Shown: positions 21,931-30,473, counted from the stretch's first letter. The stretch: DNA of 35,665 bases from Candidatus Blautia merdipullorum (GCA_019118685.1 DWYL01000065.1:1-35665), one strand, 5' to 3'. The notes: a model not told the origin generated them from the sequence alone. Made by a program: numbers and translations.

Positions 21931-24024
21931 TTAATCTTCCTTTGGTACGTCTTTCATGCTGAAGCTGATACGGCCCTGTCTGTCTTTTCCCAGGCAGACT
22001 ACCTTCACAACGTCTCCAAGTGAAAGTACATCCTCTACTTTATCAATTCTTTCCTTTGCGATCTTGGAAATATGGACCATGCCCTCCTTACCGGGAGCAA
22101 ACTCCAGAAATGCTCCGAATTCTTTAATGCTCACAACTTTTCCTGTAAGGATCTGTCCTTCTTTAAAATCTGTGGTAATGATATTGATATATTTCACAGC
22201 TTTATCCATCATCGCCTGATCAGTGCCGCAGATAGAAACGCCTCCATTATCATCAATATCAATCTTCACTCCAGTCTCATCTATAATAGCATTAATGGTC
22301 TTTCCTCTCTGTCCTACAACATCCCCGATCTTTTCCGGATCAATCTGGATCTGAATGATCTTAGGAGCATATTTACTTACAGTTGCTCTTGGCTTCTCAA
22401 TACATTTTGCCATAACTTCATCCAAGATGTACTCTCTGGCTTCTCTGGTCCGGGCGATAGCCTCCTCAATGATCTGTCTTGTCAGACCATGGATCTTAAT
22501 ATCCATCTGGATGGCTGTGATTCCTTCATGGGTTCCTGCAACTTTAAAGTCCATATCTCCGAAAAAGTCTTCCAGCCCCTGGATATCGGTCAGCACGATA
22601 TAGTCATCATCGGTTTCTCCAGTTACAAGTCCGCAGGAAATGCCGGCTACGGGTTTCTTAATAGGAACACCTGCCGCCATCAGTGACATAGTGGAAGCAC
22701 AAATACTTGCCTGTGAAGTAGAACCGTTGGACTCAAATGTCTCGGAAACGGTACGGATCGCATATGGAAACTCCTCTACACCTGGCAGCACCGGAACCAG
22801 GGCTCTCTCAGCCAAGGCTCCATGTCCGATCTCTCTGCGTCCCGGTCCCCGGGAAGGCTTTGTCTCTCCTACAGAGTAAGAGGGGAAATTATAGTGGTGC
22901 ATATAGCGCTTACTTACCTCAAACTCATCCAGCCCGTCCAGTCTCTGGGCCTCGGAAAGAGGCGCCAGTGTGGTAATGGTGCAGATCTGAGTCTGTCCTC
23001 TTGTAAACATAGCGGAACCATGCACTCTTGGAACAATATCCACTTCTGCTGCCAGAGGACGGATCTGTCTGATCTCTCTTCCGTCAGGACGTTTATGGTC
23101 TTTTAAGATCATTTTCCGGACAGTCTTCTTCTGATACTGATAGATAGCGTCTCCCAGAACGGCCAGCCATTCTTCATTATCTGCAAAAGCCTCTTCCAGC
23201 TTTTCTGTGATCTGACGGATATTTTCTTCTCTTACCTGCTTCTCATCTGTGAAAACCGCTTCTTCCATCTCTTCCGGAGTCACGATCTCTTTGATAGCGG
23301 CGAATAATTCTTCCGGTACCGCACAGCTCTCATAATCATGTTTCTCTTTTCCGCATTCTGCCACGATCTGATCGATAAAAGCAATGATCTCCTGGTTCAC
23401 TTCGTGAGCCTTAAAAATTGCTTCGATCATCTGCGCCTCCGGCACTTCATTTGCGCCTGCCTCAATCATGATAACCTTTTCTCTGGTAGAAGCTACAGTA
23501 AGCTGAAGATCAGAAATCTCTTTCTGAGCCAGGGAAGGATTTACAACAAATTCTCCATTGATCAAGCCTATCTGAGTAGCCGCGCAGGGACCGTCAAAGG
23601 GGATGTCGGAAATGCAGGTAGCGATCGAAGATCCCAGCATAGCTACAACCTCCGGATTACATTCCGGATCTACAGACATCACCATATTATTCAGAGTCAC
23701 ATCATTTCTGTAATCCTTTGGAAACAGAGGACGCATAGGACGGTCAATAACACGGGAAGTCAGAATAGCATGCTCACTGGCCTTTCCTTCTCTCTTATTA
23801 AAACCCCCTGGGATTTTTCCCACTGCATACATTTTTTCTTCATATTCCACACTTAAGGGGAAGAAATCAATTCCCTCTCTTGGCTTATCGGAAGCTGTCG
23901 CTGTAGATAATACAGTGGTATCTCCATAATGCATAAATGCGGCGCCATTTGCCTGCTTAGCCACACGTCCGATATCCACGGTCAATGTTCTGCCTGCAAG
24001 CTCCATTGAAAAACTTTTATACAT
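21931..24024 (-). CDS. pnp: Polyribonucleotide nucleotidyltransferase (PNPase)
   Basis: The 697-residue protein has the complete PNPase layout: first RNase PH domain (about 10-145), helical linker (150-235), second RNase PH domain (about 320-530, with YNFPSYSVGETKPSRGPGRR and ASICASTMSLMAAGVPIKKP), KH domain (about 553-612, GxxG loop VGQRGKTINAI) and C-terminal S1 domain (about 620-690, ILTGKVVSIKEFGAFLEFAP). The catalytic aspartate region (DDDYIVLTDIQGLEDFFGDM) is intact. The enzyme degrades RNA 3' to 5' with phosphate and forms a trimer, often in the degradosome. The ATG at 24022-24024 follows AAAAAGGAG. It lies downstream of rpsO, as in many Firmicutes, with a hairpin terminator between them. 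Confidence 0.97.
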   Translation of the reverse strand: MYKSFSMELAGRTLTVDIGRVAKQANGAAFMHYGDTTVLSTATASDKPREGIDFFPLSVEYEEKMYAVGKIPGGFNKREGKASEHAILTSRVIDRPMRPLFPKDYRNDVTLNNMVMSVDPECNPEVVAMLGSSIATCISDIPFDGPCAATQIGLINGEFVVNPSLAQKEISDLQLTVASTREKVIMIEAGANEVPEAQMIEAIFKAHEVNQEIIAFIDQIVAECGKEKHDYESCAVPEELFAAIKEIVTPEEMEEAVFTDEKQVREENIRQITEKLEEAFADNEEWLAVLGDAIYQYQKKTVRKMILKDHKRPDGREIRQIRPLAAEVDIVPRVHGSAMFTRGQTQICTITTLAPLSEAQRLDGLDEFEVSKRYMHHYNFPSYSVGETKPSRGPGRREIGHGALAERALVPVLPGVEEFPYAIRTVSETFESNGSTSQASICASTMSLMAAGVPIKKPVAGISCGLVTGETDDDYIVLTDIQGLEDFFGDMDFKVAGTHEGITAIQMDIKIHGLTRQIIEEAIARTREAREYILDEVMAKCIEKPRATVSKYAPKIIQIQIDPEKIGDVVGQRGKTINAIIDETGVKIDIDDNGGVSICGTDQAMMDKAVKYINIITTDFKEGQILTGKVVSIKEFGAFLEFAPGKEGMVHISKIAKERIDKVEDVLSLGDVVKVVCLGKDRQGRISFSMKDVPKED

Positions 24025-24168
24025 ATCTTTTCTCCTTTTTCAAATATTGATACGGTCCTGCAGCGCTCTCCGAAACAACTGAAAAAAACACTTTTCATAA
24101 AATCCATAAATGCTCTTTTCAGTGGTCTCGGCATAGGGCATGAGAACCGTCGTGATTCATAGGCATAT

Positions 24169-24201
24169 CACACATAAAACAGGGCGGAATTTCTCCCGCC
24201 C
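24169..24201 (-). terminator. Terminator/attenuator hairpin between rpsO and pnp
   Basis: On the minus strand GGGCGG, an eight-base loop and CCGCCC (24182-24201) are followed by TGTTTTATGTG. It should end most rpsO transcripts. The remaining 157 bases up to the pnp start include a CTGAAAA/TTTTCAG inverted pair but no clear promoter, so pnp may depend on readthrough. Confidence 0.75.
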
Positions 24202-24219
24202 CGTCAACCCTGATCTTGA

Positions 24220-24486
24220 TTACTTTCTGAGACCTAACTTTTCAATTAAAGCACGGTATCTCTCAATATCTTTTTTCTTCAGGTATGCAAGTAAACCACG
24301 TCTCTGTCCAACCATTTTCAGAAGGCCTCTTCTGGAATGATGGTCTTTGTGATTCACCTTTAAATGCTCTGTCAGTTCGTTAATTCTTGCTGTAAGAACT
24401 GCAACCTGTACCTCAGGTGATCCTGTGTCCCCGGGTGTTCTTGCATATTCTGCCATGATAGCCTGTTTCTTTTCTTTAGAAATCAT
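24220..24486 (-). CDS. rpsO: 30S ribosomal protein S15
   Basis: The 88-residue protein is S15: [20 protein letters not shown], then [40 protein letters not shown] and a C-terminal [14 protein letters not shown]15 binds 16S rRNA helix junction h20-h21-h22 early in 30S assembly. The ATG at 24484-24486 has GGAGG eight bases upstream; the in-frame extension toward 24588 runs through the structured leader and is not coding. A consensus-like promoter (24579-24607) gives a leader of about 85 bases with hairpins that could bind S15 itself. Confidence 0.97.
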   Translation of the reverse strand: MISKEKKQAIMAEYARTPGDTGSPEVQVAVLTARINELTEHLKVNHKDHHSRRGLLKMVGQRRGLLAYLKKKDIERYRALIEKLGLRK

Positions 24487-24575
24487 TTCGTTTTCCTCCA
24501 TAAAATTTAATAATCGCCGATGATTAAGAAACGGTTGGAGATTCCAATTCCTGAACCACGGCTGTTTCCAACGTT
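24487..24575 (-). promoter_or_regulatory. Structured rpsO leader, possible S15 autoregulatory RNA
   Basis: The leader can form a stem between AACGTTGGA at its 5' end (24567-24575, minus strand) and TCCAACCGTT (24530-24539) with one bulged base. A smaller hairpin, ATCG-G-CGAT, lies closer to the ribosome binding site. Leaders of rpsO in several bacteria bind S15 to repress translation, and the position fits. I cannot confirm the S15-recognition elements by eye. Confidence 0.5.
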
Positions 24576-24578
24576 TTG

Positions 24579-24607
24579 AGTATAGCATAAGGATTTTCTA
24601 TTGTAAA
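24579..24607 (-). promoter_or_regulatory. Promoter for rpsO
   Basis: On the minus strand TTTACA (24602-24607) and TATACT (24579-24584) have a 17-base spacer. Both boxes match the consensus in five of six positions, and the strength suits a ribosomal protein gene. Confidence 0.85.
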
Positions 24608-24616
24608 GAAAAAGTT

Positions 24617-25948
24617 TTATAAGTTATCCTCTATCTTTTGGCCGTAGGATCCGCTGCATGGAATCATAAATTTTATTTCCGTATCTTCTCCTTTTTTTTG
24701 ACAGTATAATGTTCCACCATATTTTTTTATATAAGATTTCAGCCTTATAGTCCAGAGCCTGTTGGTGCCGCCGGTATTCAGTGTGAGAACCAGCTGGTTT
24801 TTTACCGTTCCTCCTGTAAGAAAGAGTTTCCTCTTTCTCTTATCTATATTCATATTCTTTTCTATGGCCTTTTCCAGCAGATCTAGAAGAAGGTTTCCGA
24901 TGACCTCGTAATCTACGCACCCTTTTTCATAACAGCTAAAGGAAAAAGAATAGGGGATCTCTTTTTTTTCCAGAAAATCCGCGTAATAATACAAAATGAC
25001 ATCGATCTTCCAGTCACTGCAAAATACTCCTGCCTTAATAGAATGGTATTCTTTTTTCAGACTTTTCAGATATGCCTTCACTCTTTTTCCTGAAAGACCT
25101 TTCCCTTCTAATTTTTCTATTTCCTTCATCTGAGAATCTATCATTTTCTGGTTCTTCTCCATCTGGCAGATCTGATCATAAATAGCTTTCCGGTGAAGTC
25201 CAAGAAGCTCCTGCTGCTTCTTTAAAAATTTGTGTTCTGTTTCCATTCTTTTTATGTAGGCACAGTAGCTCTCAGCTCCGGTGATCCCTGCCCCAGCTGC
25301 CAAAAGAATAAAAAGTATCCAAAAAGTATACTTGTGCCGCCCCATTGTATCCGTATATCCGTTCCACCAGGACAGTATTCCTGAAATGAAATATATTCCC
25401 AGAAAAATCCAATATCTTTTTTTGTGAGTTTTCTCCTTGAAGGCGTTTTCCCTTATTTTGTCCCTTAAAGAATAATAGGCAGGCAGAAAAACAATAAGCA
25501 TGATTGCCGGGATCAGAAGATCCATCCATAAAAATTCCCCTGTATTATCCAAAAGCCTGGGACGGCCTTCCAGGTAATTAACCAATATCAGCGCGCCGGC
25601 ATTTAAAATAAGGGTATATATTTCTGTAGCCATGCTGGTCATTGCAATCTTCAAAAAGCTGCCTTTAAAGGTATAAAAAAAGACCAGCCATAACAAAAGA
25701 GCCTGCAGAGTGATGGTAATCTCATAAAAAATATCCAAAGCAGGATGACAGCGGATATAATCCCGGAAGACAATCCCGCCCAACAGATTCAGCAGGATAC
25801 ATCTTGCTGCCACGGTGCATATCAGAAGCAAAGGTGATCTTTTCCGTTCCAGAGCAGTCAGCTGGATGCAGGTGGCAATTGACGCATTAACGCCCAGGAT
25901 CAATGCCGGGCGCAGAGCCTCCTGCCAGGGCAGTATTCCCGCTTCCAT
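24617..25948 (-). CDS. Multi-helix membrane sensor with degenerate GHKL kinase domain (AgrC-like, putative pseudokinase)
   Basis: The 443-residue protein has about six to seven membrane helices in residues 12-225, a charged coiled-coil-like linker (232-300), and a C-terminal part resembling GHKL_5 histidine kinases of the AgrC group (KIDVILYYYADFLEKKEIPY at 314-333, then GNLLLDLLEKAIEKN at 351-365). The phospho-acceptor motif expected before it (R-H-D-x-x-x-H) is absent. The N box has lost the Asn and Asp of NLLDNAIEA (here LLDLLEKAIE), and no clear G box precedes the C-terminus. It therefore looks like a sensor without kinase activity. It starts two bases after the stop of the intact kinase gene, whose end carries its GGAGG ribosome binding site. 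That suggests tight co-expression and a heteromeric receptor. No autoinducer-peptide gene is visible nearby. Confidence 0.7.
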   Translation of the reverse strand: MEAGILPWQEALRPALILGVNASIATCIQLTALERKRSPLLLICTVAARCILLNLLGGIVFRDYIRCHPALDIFYEITITLQALLLWLVFFYTFKGSFLKIAMTSMATEIYTLILNAGALILVNYLEGRPRLLDNTGEFLWMDLLIPAIMLIVFLPAYYSLRDKIRENAFKEKTHKKRYWIFLGIYFISGILSWWNGYTDTMGRHKYTFWILFILLAAGAGITGAESYCAYIKRMETEHKFLKKQQELLGLHRKAIYDQICQMEKNQKMIDSQMKEIEKLEGKGLSGKRVKAYLKSLKKEYHSIKAGVFCSDWKIDVILYYYADFLEKKEIPYSFSFSCYEKGCVDYEVIGNLLLDLLEKAIEKNMNIDKRKRKLFLTGGTVKNQLVLTLNTGGTNRLWTIRLKSYIKKYGGTLYCQKKGEDTEIKFMIPCSGSYGQKIEDNL

Positions 25949-25950
25949 TG

Positions 25951-26685
25951 CTATTCTGCCTCCAGGAGCATAATCTTATCTGTTACCAGATTATTTTTTT
26001 TATCTATTTCTATATTCCGAGTCCCATGATATTTATCTACAATACTGGAAATGATCTCACTTCCAATCCCATGGTCTGCCTGTTTATCTTTTTTCGTAGC
26101 AAAACTGAACTCTTCCTCAGAAGAAATATAATTTTCTAGTTCTATCAATATCTTTTCCCCTTTCTTTTCCATTAAGAACCTGATTCCTCTGGTCTCTCCT
26201 TCCTTTATCCTTTGATTTGCTTCAATGGCGTTATCCAGAAGGTTATAAAGAAGCTTTACCATATCTGCTTCTTCTACTTCTTTGTAAAAGCGGTCTTCCA
26301 CATGGATCTCTGTAGGAATCTTTTCTTCTTCACACTGCATATTCTTGATATAGAGGATCGTCTCGACGATCTCATCCCTGCAGAACCGCTGTCTTCCTAA
26401 TTCTTCATACTCATCTTTTAATCCTTCCATATAGACTTGGATTTCTTCAGACTCTTTTTGATTTTCCAGAAGCCTCTCCAGAGTCTGGATATGTTTAGCC
26501 AGATCATGACGGTATCTTCTGGAAGCCTCGATACGGCTCTGTATCCCCTGATAAAATTCTTCAACTGTATACATATAAGACTGGAGAATCTCATTTTCTC
26601 TTTCCAGTTCTTTCATTTTTCTTCCATGCAAAGCCAAAATAAGGAGCAGCATCAAAATCATCCCGGCAGTTAAAACAGGCAGCAT
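25951..26685 (-). CDS. Single-helix GHKL sensor histidine kinase
   Basis: The 244-residue protein has one N-terminal membrane helix (about 3-20), a coiled-coil region (22-58), the phospho-acceptor motif RYRHDLAKH with H60, and a GHKL ATPase domain. The N box is YNLLDNAIEAN (147-157) and the G box DHGIGSEIISSIVDKYHG (204-221); all key residues are present. There is no extracellular sensing domain. It would phosphorylate the LytTR regulator encoded 15 bases upstream in the operon, probably after input from the multi-helix protein encoded immediately downstream. It belongs to the GHKL_5/AgrC-like class that pairs with LytTR regulators. The ATG at 26683-26685 follows GAAGGAGGGG. Confidence 0.85.
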   Translation of the reverse strand: MLPVLTAGMILMLLLILALHGRKMKELERENEILQSYMYTVEEFYQGIQSRIEASRRYRHDLAKHIQTLERLLENQKESEEIQVYMEGLKDEYEELGRQRFCRDEIVETILYIKNMQCEEEKIPTEIHVEDRFYKEVEEADMVKLLYNLLDNAIEANQRIKEGETRGIRFLMEKKGEKILIELENYISSEEEFSFATKKDKQADHGIGSEIISSIVDKYHGTRNIEIDKKNNLVTDKIMLLEAE

Positions 26686-26700
26686 GTTATCCCCTCCTTC

Positions 26701-27411
26701 TCAGGAAATCTGAGTAAGCGCCCATCGCATAAAAGCACTTTTCACCATTTTGATATGGCTTCGGCTGATTATGATCTTCGTATCATTTTTCAAGATAAAA
26801 TAGCCCTTTTCCATTTCTTTTACGGCAGGCATATATACGATATAACTATTATGACACCGGACAAAATCTATTTTTGAAAGCCTCTCCATCACATCTCTTA
26901 ATTTGTCCCATATTTCATAATTTCCCCATACAGTGACGATCCTGGTGATTCTTCCGCTGCGTTCAAAATATAAAATGTCTTCCGGAGCAAGAACAATCTC
27001 CTTTCCTCCAATAACAGAAAAAACAAGACTTTCCGATTTCTGCTCCAGGATATGTAATATTTTTCCGAATACTTCACCTATCCTGTCCTGGAACTGTTCC
27101 TTTAAAACAAAAAAAGTATGAGCAGTATGATAAATTTCCGTAGCATAAGTCAGATAATTGGTAAGATAAACAATCTGGCAGTTTTTCCATCTTTTGTTTA
27201 CCTGTCCGGCCAGATCTATACCACTTTTCTCTCCCAATTCCACATCCATAAAAATTACTGACAGAGGATCTCCCGTATACTGATTCAGCTCTTCTTCCTG
27301 TCTGAAGCACAGAATCTCTGTCTCCATATCTGTTTTCTTTCCATATTCTTGGATAATCGCTTTTGCTGTCTGACACCATCTGACATCATCATCACAAATT
27401 CCCACTCTCAT
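26701..27411 (-). CDS. LytTR-family response regulator
   Basis: The 236-residue protein has a receiver domain (MRVGICDDDVRWCQTAKAII; acidic D7-D9, phospho-acceptor D56 in VIFMDVELGEKSG, and K104 in FFVLKEQF) and a C-terminal LytTR DNA-binding domain (about 130-232, with LAPEDILYFERSGRITRIVT and FVRCHNSYIVYMPAVKEME). Such regulators (AgrA, VirR, ComE types) bind paired direct repeats and often control peptide signalling, surface functions or bacteriocins. I chose the ATG at 27409-27411, which gives the standard receiver start and has GGCGGGAGAGA upstream; an in-frame start at 27483 overlaps the promoter. It is the first gene of the three-gene operon. Confidence 0.9.
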   Translation of the reverse strand: MRVGICDDDVRWCQTAKAIIQEYGKKTDMETEILCFRQEEELNQYTGDPLSVIFMDVELGEKSGIDLAGQVNKRWKNCQIVYLTNYLTYATEIYHTAHTFFVLKEQFQDRIGEVFGKILHILEQKSESLVFSVIGGKEIVLAPEDILYFERSGRITRIVTVWGNYEIWDKLRDVMERLSKIDFVRCHNSYIVYMPAVKEMEKGYFILKNDTKIIISRSHIKMVKSAFMRWALTQIS

Positions 27412-27486
27412 AATCGGTCTCTCCCGCCTTTTTATAGTAATATTCCAAAGCCGTTCCTCCGGCATTTTGAGGGTATATTCCAAACT

Positions 27487-27495
27487 ATTATATCA
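27487..27495 (-). promoter_or_regulatory. Extended -10 promoter of the two-component operon
   Basis: On the minus strand TGATATAAT gives an extended -10 (TG-N-TATAAT). The -35 at 17-base spacing (CTAATT) is poor. A weak -35 with an extended -10 is compatible with activation by a regulator such as the LytTR protein itself. Confidence 0.65.
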
Positions 27496-27622
27496 AATTC
27501 TTATTCACTAATTAGCTCTTTATTCAAAAAATGTCGAATTTATGTAATATTTTGTATCAAAAACTACCTTCACCTTACAGGTTACCTTTTAAATTTACAC
27601 AGTCCCCCGCAGATTTTCTCAC

Positions 27623-27668
27623 AAAAAAAGAGACTGTACATTTTCTTTTCTAAATGTATCAGTCTCTT
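27623..27668 (-). terminator. Terminator after ribF
   Basis: On the minus strand AAGAGACT-G-ATACATTT pairs with AAATGTAC-AGTCTCTT (27628-27668) and is followed by a run of seven T residues. It ends the nusA-ribF operon and isolates it from the two-component operon. Confidence 0.88.
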
Positions 27669-27672
27669 ACAG

Positions 27673-28596
27673 CTATTTTTTTAACCGAAAGTAGCTCTTT
27701 CCTTCTTCAATATCCTTCAGCATCTGACATTTCAATTCTTCCAGAGAAGAAAACTTGATCTCCGGTCTCAGATACCGGTAAAATCTTACCTCAGCTTCCT
27801 GTCCGTACAGATCTGCATTGCAGGAAAAAAGATACGTCTCTACCCCGAGAAAATTTTCTTTCACCGTAGGCTTATATCCTATATTTGTGATCCCCTGATA
27901 AGTTTTTCCCTGAATCAGGGATTCTGTAATATACACCCCATTGGGAGGAAGCTTCTTTATAACAGGAGGGATCAGGTTTGCCGTGGGGATCCCGATAGTC
28001 CTCCCCAGCTGTCTCCCATGGACAATTTCACCCTTTGTGAAATAGGTGTATCCCAGCAGCTGGTTCACTTCTTCTATATGTCCTTTTTCCAGTTCCTCAC
28101 GGACAAAAGTACTGCTGATATCCCGGCCCTTATACTTTTCTTTCTCCACGATTTCTGTGCGGAAGCCATAGGTCCTGCCTAATTCTTTCAGTAATTCCGG
28201 AGTGCCCCGGCGCTGATAGCCAAACCGAAAATCCGGTCCTACGGCCAGATACCGGGCATGAAGCCTTTCTGCCAGATACTCTTTTACAAAATCCTCCGGC
28301 TCCATATGCATCAGAGCTTCTGTAAATGGACATTCAGCGAGAATGTCCACTCCCAGATTTTCTGCCAGTTCCCGCCGTTCTTCATAAGTAAGGAGATACT
28401 TAGGCGGCGAATGAAGGATATAAGATCTGGGAGATACATCAAAGGTGAAAATTACACTTCTGTTTTTCTCCCCCTGCTCTCTCCGGATAAGATTTATCAG
28501 TTTCTGGTGGCCTCTGTGAAGTCCGTCAAATTTTCCAAGTGTAACGCTGCTCCTGACTTCCTTTTCCAGATGAGGTACCTGTGTAGTATAGATCAT
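27673..28596 (-). CDS. ribF: Bifunctional riboflavin kinase / FAD synthetase
   Basis: The 307-residue protein has an N-terminal FAD synthetase (nucleotidyltransferase) domain with GKFDGLHRGHQKLI (21-34), AVGPDFRFGYQRRG and ISSTFVREELEKG. A C-terminal riboflavin kinase domain carries GRQLGRTIGIPTANL, PNGVYIT and GYKPTVKENFLGVETYLF. It converts riboflavin to FMN and FMN to FAD in the cytoplasm. It is the last gene of the nusA operon, 15 bases after truB, as in many Firmicutes. The ATG at 28594-28596 follows GAAAGGAGAAG. A terminator follows. Confidence 0.96.
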   Translation of the reverse strand: MIYTTQVPHLEKEVRSSVTLGKFDGLHRGHQKLINLIRREQGEKNRSVIFTFDVSPRSYILHSPPKYLLTYEERRELAENLGVDILAECPFTEALMHMEPEDFVKEYLAERLHARYLAVGPDFRFGYQRRGTPELLKELGRTYGFRTEIVEKEKYKGRDISSTFVREELEKGHIEEVNQLLGYTYFTKGEIVHGRQLGRTIGIPTANLIPPVIKKLPPNGVYITESLIQGKTYQGITNIGYKPTVKENFLGVETYLFSCNADLYGQEAEVRFYRYLRPEIKFSSLEELKCQMLKDIEEGKSYFRLKK

Positions 28597-28611
28597 AGCT
28601 TCTCCTTTCTG

Positions 28612-29508
28612 TCATTGAAAGTCCTGTGGGGAGAAGAAAACAGCTTCAGGGCTGTACTGGCCTCTTTTGGGCTGCCATTGATAAACTCCGATAAAAATCC
28701 CCCTGCTGTGATAAACTCTGACTTTTTCTCCTGGGATCTCTCCCTTCCACGGGAGAGGGTTTCCATTTTCCAGCATTTTATCAAACTTTTTTTCTGCCCT
28801 TACCTCCGGATAGGAAGAAAAGAAACTCTCCGGAGAAAGTATATATTTCTGAAGTTTCCCTGAAGCATTTAATTCTTCTATCTCAGAAAGTTTCAGACTG
28901 TTTTCAATGGTGAACCGGTCTACTTTTGTGCGGAGAAGGCTCTCCATACAGCCTTTGCAGCCAAGTTTTCCCCCGATATCATGACATAGAGTCCGTATGT
29001 AGGTTCCCTTAGAACAGGTCACTCTCATGGAAACAAAAGGTAGTTCCATAGACAATATTTCTATTTTATAGAAAGTTACCGGTCTTGGTTTCCTCTCTAT
29101 TTCTTTCCCCTCTCTGGCCAGTTCATACAGCTTTTTTCCGTCTACCTTTAAAGCAGAATACATAGGCGGTATCTGCATCTGATCTCCCTGAAAACTCATA
29201 ATGCATTCTTCCACTTTCTTGGGAGATACTTCTACAGGAAGGCGGCATTTTACCTGGCCGGAAATATCCTGGGTATCTGTCTCTATGCCCAGATGGAGAA
29301 CGGTCTCATATGTTTTTTTCTTATCTGTCAAAAGAGCACAGAGCTTGGTGGCTCTTCCCAGACAGATTGGAAGAACCCCCTGAGCATCTGGATCCAAGGT
29401 CCCTGTATGGCCGATTTTTTTCTGTTTCAGAATTCCTCTTAGTTTTGCCACTACATCATGAGATGTGTAACCCTTTTCCTTATAAACGTTCAAAATTCCG
29501 TTCATCAT
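28612..29508 (-). CDS. truB: tRNA pseudouridine-55 synthase
   Basis: The 298-residue protein starts with the typical MNGILNVYKEKGYTSHDVV and has the catalytic aspartate D39 in GHTGTLDPDAQGVLPICLGR. Other conserved parts are KTYETVLHLGIETDTQD, PPMYSALKVDGKKLYELARE and CSKGTYIRTLCHDIG. TruB makes pseudouridine at position 55 in the T-loop of tRNAs. The ATG at 29506-29508 overlaps the nrnA stop (ATGA); a second ATG follows directly, so the true start may be one codon later. Translation is probably coupled to nrnA. Confidence 0.96.
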   Translation of the reverse strand: MMNGILNVYKEKGYTSHDVVAKLRGILKQKKIGHTGTLDPDAQGVLPICLGRATKLCALLTDKKKTYETVLHLGIETDTQDISGQVKCRLPVEVSPKKVEECIMSFQGDQMQIPPMYSALKVDGKKLYELAREGKEIERKPRPVTFYKIEILSMELPFVSMRVTCSKGTYIRTLCHDIGGKLGCKGCMESLLRTKVDRFTIENSLKLSEIEELNASGKLQKYILSPESFFSSYPEVRAEKKFDKMLENGNPLPWKGEIPGEKVRVYHSRGIFIGVYQWQPKRGQYSPEAVFFSPQDFQ

Positions 29509-30473
29509 AACTGGGTTCTTCTCTCTTTAAGCTGTTTGGCGATAGGACGGGTCAGATTATTGATCACATCATATACAGAACCCTGCATAGTACAGCCTGC
29601 AGCTTTCACATGGCCGCCTCCGCCGAAATAGGAAGCCACCGCATTAACATCAACATCTCCATTAGAGCGAAGGCTTACTTTAAACTCCTGGGTTTTTATT
29701 TCAGAGATAAAGATCGCCACTTCAACACCTCTGGTCACACGGAGCTGCTGGACGATACCGTCCAGATCCTTGGGCTCCACACCATAGAATTCCAGATCTC
29801 TCTTTCTCACATATCCTACGATCACTTTTCCATCCATGATCAGAATGCTCTCCATCAGGCATCTGCCCAGAATCTGGTTCTGGACATAGCTTTTCTCATA
29901 AAAAGACTGGTCGATGATCCTGGAAAAGTCTATCCCCATTTCCATCAGCTCTGCAGCAATCCTCATGGTCTGAGGCGACGTAGAGGAATACTGGAACACT
30001 CCTGTATCATGTGCGATCCCTGTATAGATGGCCGCTGCAGCATCCCTGCTGATCTTATCTTTTTCAAGAAGAGTATACAGAAGTTCTGAAGCAGAACTGA
30101 TTTCCGGTCTGACCACATTAATCTCTCCAAAGCCTTTATTGCTTATATGATGATCAATGCAGATGGTCTTTCCTGCACTCTCATACCCGGCGATCGCTAC
30201 TCCTATCCTGTTCTTCTCACTGGTATCCAGGACCAAAAACAGGTCATACTTTTTACTCTCATCATATTCAGTCCTGATCTGATCCAGATCTTTAATAAAA
30301 GAGAATCCTGTTTTAGGTTCTTCCAGATAAACATCGGTCTCGATCTCCGGATAGTTTTCTTTCAGATAAAGATACAAGCCCATGCATGCCCCTACGCAGT
30401 CTCCGTCGGGACGTACATGTCCTGCGATGCCCACAGTTTTAACACCTTCTAATTCACTGGTTATCTTCTCCAT
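29505..30473 (-). CDS. nrnA: DHH-family oligoribonuclease / pAp phosphatase (NrnA-like)
   Basis: The 322-residue protein has the DHH domain motifs GHVRPDGDCVGACMGLYLYL (18-37), LVLDTSEKNRIG, CIDHHISNKGFGEIN (DHH at 107-109) and YTGIAHDTGVFQYSSTSP. The C-terminal DHHA1 domain ends in FGGGGHVKAAGCTMQG. These are the metal ligands and substrate-binding GGGH of NrnA. It degrades very short RNAs and dephosphorylates pAp. Its position between rbfA and truB is standard in Firmicutes. It overlaps rbfA by 20 bases and truB by 4. The ATG at 30471-30473 has GGAGGTGCAGGAAG upstream, inside rbfA. Confidence 0.94.
   Translation of the reverse strand: MEKITSELEGVKTVGIAGHVRPDGDCVGACMGLYLYLKENYPEIETDVYLEEPKTGFSFIKDLDQIRTEYDESKKYDLFLVLDTSEKNRIGVAIAGYESAGKTICIDHHISNKGFGEINVVRPEISSASELLYTLLEKDKISRDAAAAIYTGIAHDTGVFQYSSTSPQTMRIAAELMEMGIDFSRIIDQSFYEKSYVQNQILGRCLMESILIMDGKVIVGYVRKRDLEFYGVEPKDLDGIVQQLRVTRGVEVAIFISEIKTQEFKVSLRSNGDVDVNAVASYFGGGGHVKAAGCTMQGSVYDVINNLTRPIAKQLKERRTQL

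Noticed and set aside
24025-24168. Separate promoter for pnp in the rpsO-pnp gap
   Set aside because: No pair of -35/-10 boxes at acceptable spacing was found; short inverted motifs alone do not support it.
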